Positions 43,442 to 45,394 of a DNA stretch of 45,394 nt are shown one piece after another. The notes below the pieces were generated by a model. It was given only the letters and a program-made list of their open reading frames with translations. It was not told the origin of the DNA and searched no databases. The stretch is from Zygnema cylindricum (Eukaryota > Streptophyta > Zygnematophyceae > Zygnematales > Zygnemataceae): positions 1-45,394 of the forward strand of contig JBBHKE010000812.1 of NCBI GenBank assembly GCA_037447655.1, read 5' to 3'. Made by a program: the position numbers and the translations under genes. Each line of letters begins with the position of its first letter. Positions within the stretch are counted from its first letter, which is position 1.

Positions 43442-43930
43442 TATTATATTCAGTGTGGAAATAGTGATGATTTTTAGGTGGCACTTTTCCTCTGGTTTGT
43501 AGAGGTTGGTTCCTTGATGGGTCGAGGTGGTTACAAAAAGTTGAGATCACCATTTTTAGTGTGGAGAGAAGAGAGAAAAATTGCTGATTTTTTTTTGGAG
43601 TTGCATCTCCATCAGCGTCTATTGTGCAGGATGGGTTAGTCTCGTTTTTGAAGAAGTTTATTTCTCGTTTTGGGTAGTTGTATCCGATTTTATTTTTGAG
43701 ATATGATATATGTTCTTCTTTTTATAATGGAAGAAAAGAAAAGAAAAATTGGGGAAAAATTTTGCATGATGATTATGATAATGATTTTGAAGATATGGCT
43801 GAGGTGAAATTTCCTGTTTTGAAAAGGAGATTTGTATACAGATGTACTTGTTTTTTTGTACTTTTTTATTTCGATTACCCTGTAACCCTCAAAATAAATT
43901 TCTCTCTGCCATTTTTGTTTTGTGTCCTGT
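43442..43930 (+). terminator. 3' UTR and poly(A) signal region of the fusion gene
   Basis: After the TGA at 43439-43441 comes T-rich sequence with no further ODC similarity. AATAAA lies at 43893-43898 and TGTAA (a poly(A) signal in green algae) at 43881-43885. Either could serve. The cleavage position is not visible. Confidence 0.45.
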
Positions 43931-45394
43931 CTGCTCTGATTTTATAATCTGGATTTATTACAATTTTAGAAATACAAAAAGTGCAAAAGGTGCAAAAAAG
44001 ATCAAAGTACAAGCATGTATAAACCGAAGAAATATTAACAAGAAATATATAGTATATCAATCTTAATGTGGAAAATATTGGATATAACTGAGTTGTTGAA
44101 ACATGCTGCTGTGGAATATATATGTGGTGGTCTCCTCTCCCTCTCCCTCCCCCTTGCATGTGTTTTTCTATTTATGCATAGAAGGATGACACTATCAACC
44201 TAGCATTTTGTTTTTTTCTTACATATCACAAGTTCCAGCATCCATAATGGAATTAGGGATTTACTTGTGTATATTTTTGCTTCTATTATAATATGTTTTT
44301 GTCTTTAGTTTGATTGTCCAGGTAAGTTTTTTCTATTTATTTTGCACAACAGAAATCTATGTGTGCTACACATTTTGCAAAAATGAAACATTTCGTGCAC
44401 TGGAAACATTTGATGTGCCATCTACTTCGCACTCAAAACCTCATTCGTGTACCAATCTTAAGAAATTACCTTGTCAATATACCAAAAGCACAAAAAAAAC
44501 AAATGTTTGCAAAGAATCATACGGATGACCGTGAGAAAAACGACAATGTATCACCAAAAACATGCTCCAAACCTCTGAAGCATTTTGTTTTTTCGGATTT
44601 TTAGGGTTTTGTAGAGTTTTAGGCTTCATTATTGGCAGCATACCAAAGTGCTTTAGATCTCCATGCCATTCCAAAACTCTGTACCGTGGTGCTATGTTAA
44701 AATTTTATTTTCTTTACGTCCCAAATCACTAATAGTGTTAATAATACTAACTTTGTCCTGGTTTCTTTTGCCCTTGAAACATAAAATAGCGTCATGACAA
44801 CGTTGTTTTCCGTATTGAAGCTATTTTTTTCCAAACTTCACATATGAATAATTCCTTAATGCTAATAACAATCCACATTGTAATTTAGTAATATTGTGTA
44901 TAATATAGACATCATCACTCTGATGAGTAACGTCTATAAATAGTATAAATGAAGTTTTTTATTTATAGTATTTGTCCCCATAAGCCGTTTTACACCACTC
45001 GATTTTAAAAGCAAAGAGTTGAATACAGTAACAAAATAAGACTGTCGTCGACCAAGAAGTCTCCCTCATTTTCCAAACGCTTTCAAACTTTAAAACAAAA
45101 ACATAAAATTGACAATAACAAAAAAGGGCAAAAACAAAATAAAACAACATTGTTCTTATTTGTTTCATTTAACAATAACATTTTAATGCAACAAAAAGGA
45201 CATGGTTTTTTTGCTTATTGATGTTGCTTTATTCAAATAGAAGTTCGGTTACTTTTTTTTTATCTAAAACAAATGTACAAGTGGGAAGTAGTATAGTTTT
45301 TACCCTTCGAAAGCTCTCGCAAAAAAATGATTGAAGAACGAAGGAAATCACAAAGTAATATATTGATTATTGAACAAGTTGATCAACATTTCTT
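43931..45394. other. AT-rich downstream region, no gene seen
   Basis: Short open stretches occur on both strands, but none shows a recognisable motif, codon bias or splice structure. No terminal repeats were found by eye. Confidence 0.45.

Noticed and set aside
43678-44604. Small open frames after the fusion gene
   Set aside because: AT-rich sequence with no motif, splice or start context. Part overlaps the 3' UTR.

Overview
The window is eukaryotic nuclear DNA, most probably from a streptophyte (a charophyte alga or a non-seed land plant). The strongest reason is the gene at about 38.85-43.9 kb. Its leader carries the plant-type S-adenosylmethionine decarboxylase (AdoMetDC) upstream ORF pair: a tiny uORF whose TAA overlaps the ATG of a 54-codon uORF, with an intron between codons ..AAYSN and CVRKPS-stop. 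AAACCCTA boxes, spliceosomal introns and an abundance of Copia, PIF/Harbinger-like and hAT elements agree. I cannot name the species.

The gene is the centre of interest. One long exon encodes AdoMetDC followed in the same reading frame by ornithine decarboxylase (ODC). The catalytic residues of both enzymes are present, and a last exon completes ODC and adds an acidic Ser/Gly/Asp tail. AdoMetDC-ODC bifunctional proteins are established in Plasmodium and relatives; I know of none in the plant lineage. Here the fusion sits behind the polyamine-responsive plant uORF, so one translational switch would control both rate-limiting steps of spermidine synthesis. The first 50-65 codons lie one frame off from the rest (+1). 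This is a sequence error, a real disruption, or an antizyme-like frameshift at UGA 40511-40513.

The remaining ~38 kb is nested mobile DNA. From left to right: a Copia LTR fragment (1-832); an AT-rich hairpin repeat (about 870-1610); a decayed unknown coding frame (1728-3260, minus); short tandem repeats (3.7-4.4 kb); a PIF/Harbinger-like element (4793-12214) split by an old Copia element (5588-11991, TSD TGATT); a dispersed repeat; and a decayed hAT transposase (about 13.27-16.4 kb, minus) split by a solo LTR (14703-15682, TSD TTCTC). Next come a non-LTR retroelement (about 16.69-19.65 kb, minus), an LTR running into a 10-N gap (20493-21307), a second non-LTR copy (21.6-23.08 kb, plus) and a third (23.27-31.41 kb, minus). 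The third copy is split exactly by a young Copia element (24826-31036, TSD CGAGC).

Right of this are a non-autonomous hAT-like element (31455-32958, TSD GTTGATAT) containing a Harbinger-like element, and a second copy of the dispersed repeat. These are followed by a hairpin repeat interrupted by a Harbinger-like element (34090-35752, TSD TTA) that itself contains another (34613-35554, TSD TAA). The 36-38.8 kb region upstream of the gene holds short duplications and no clear gene. I see no gene after 43.9 kb. Apart from the fusion gene I see no intact host gene, and all the mobile-element coding regions are broken.
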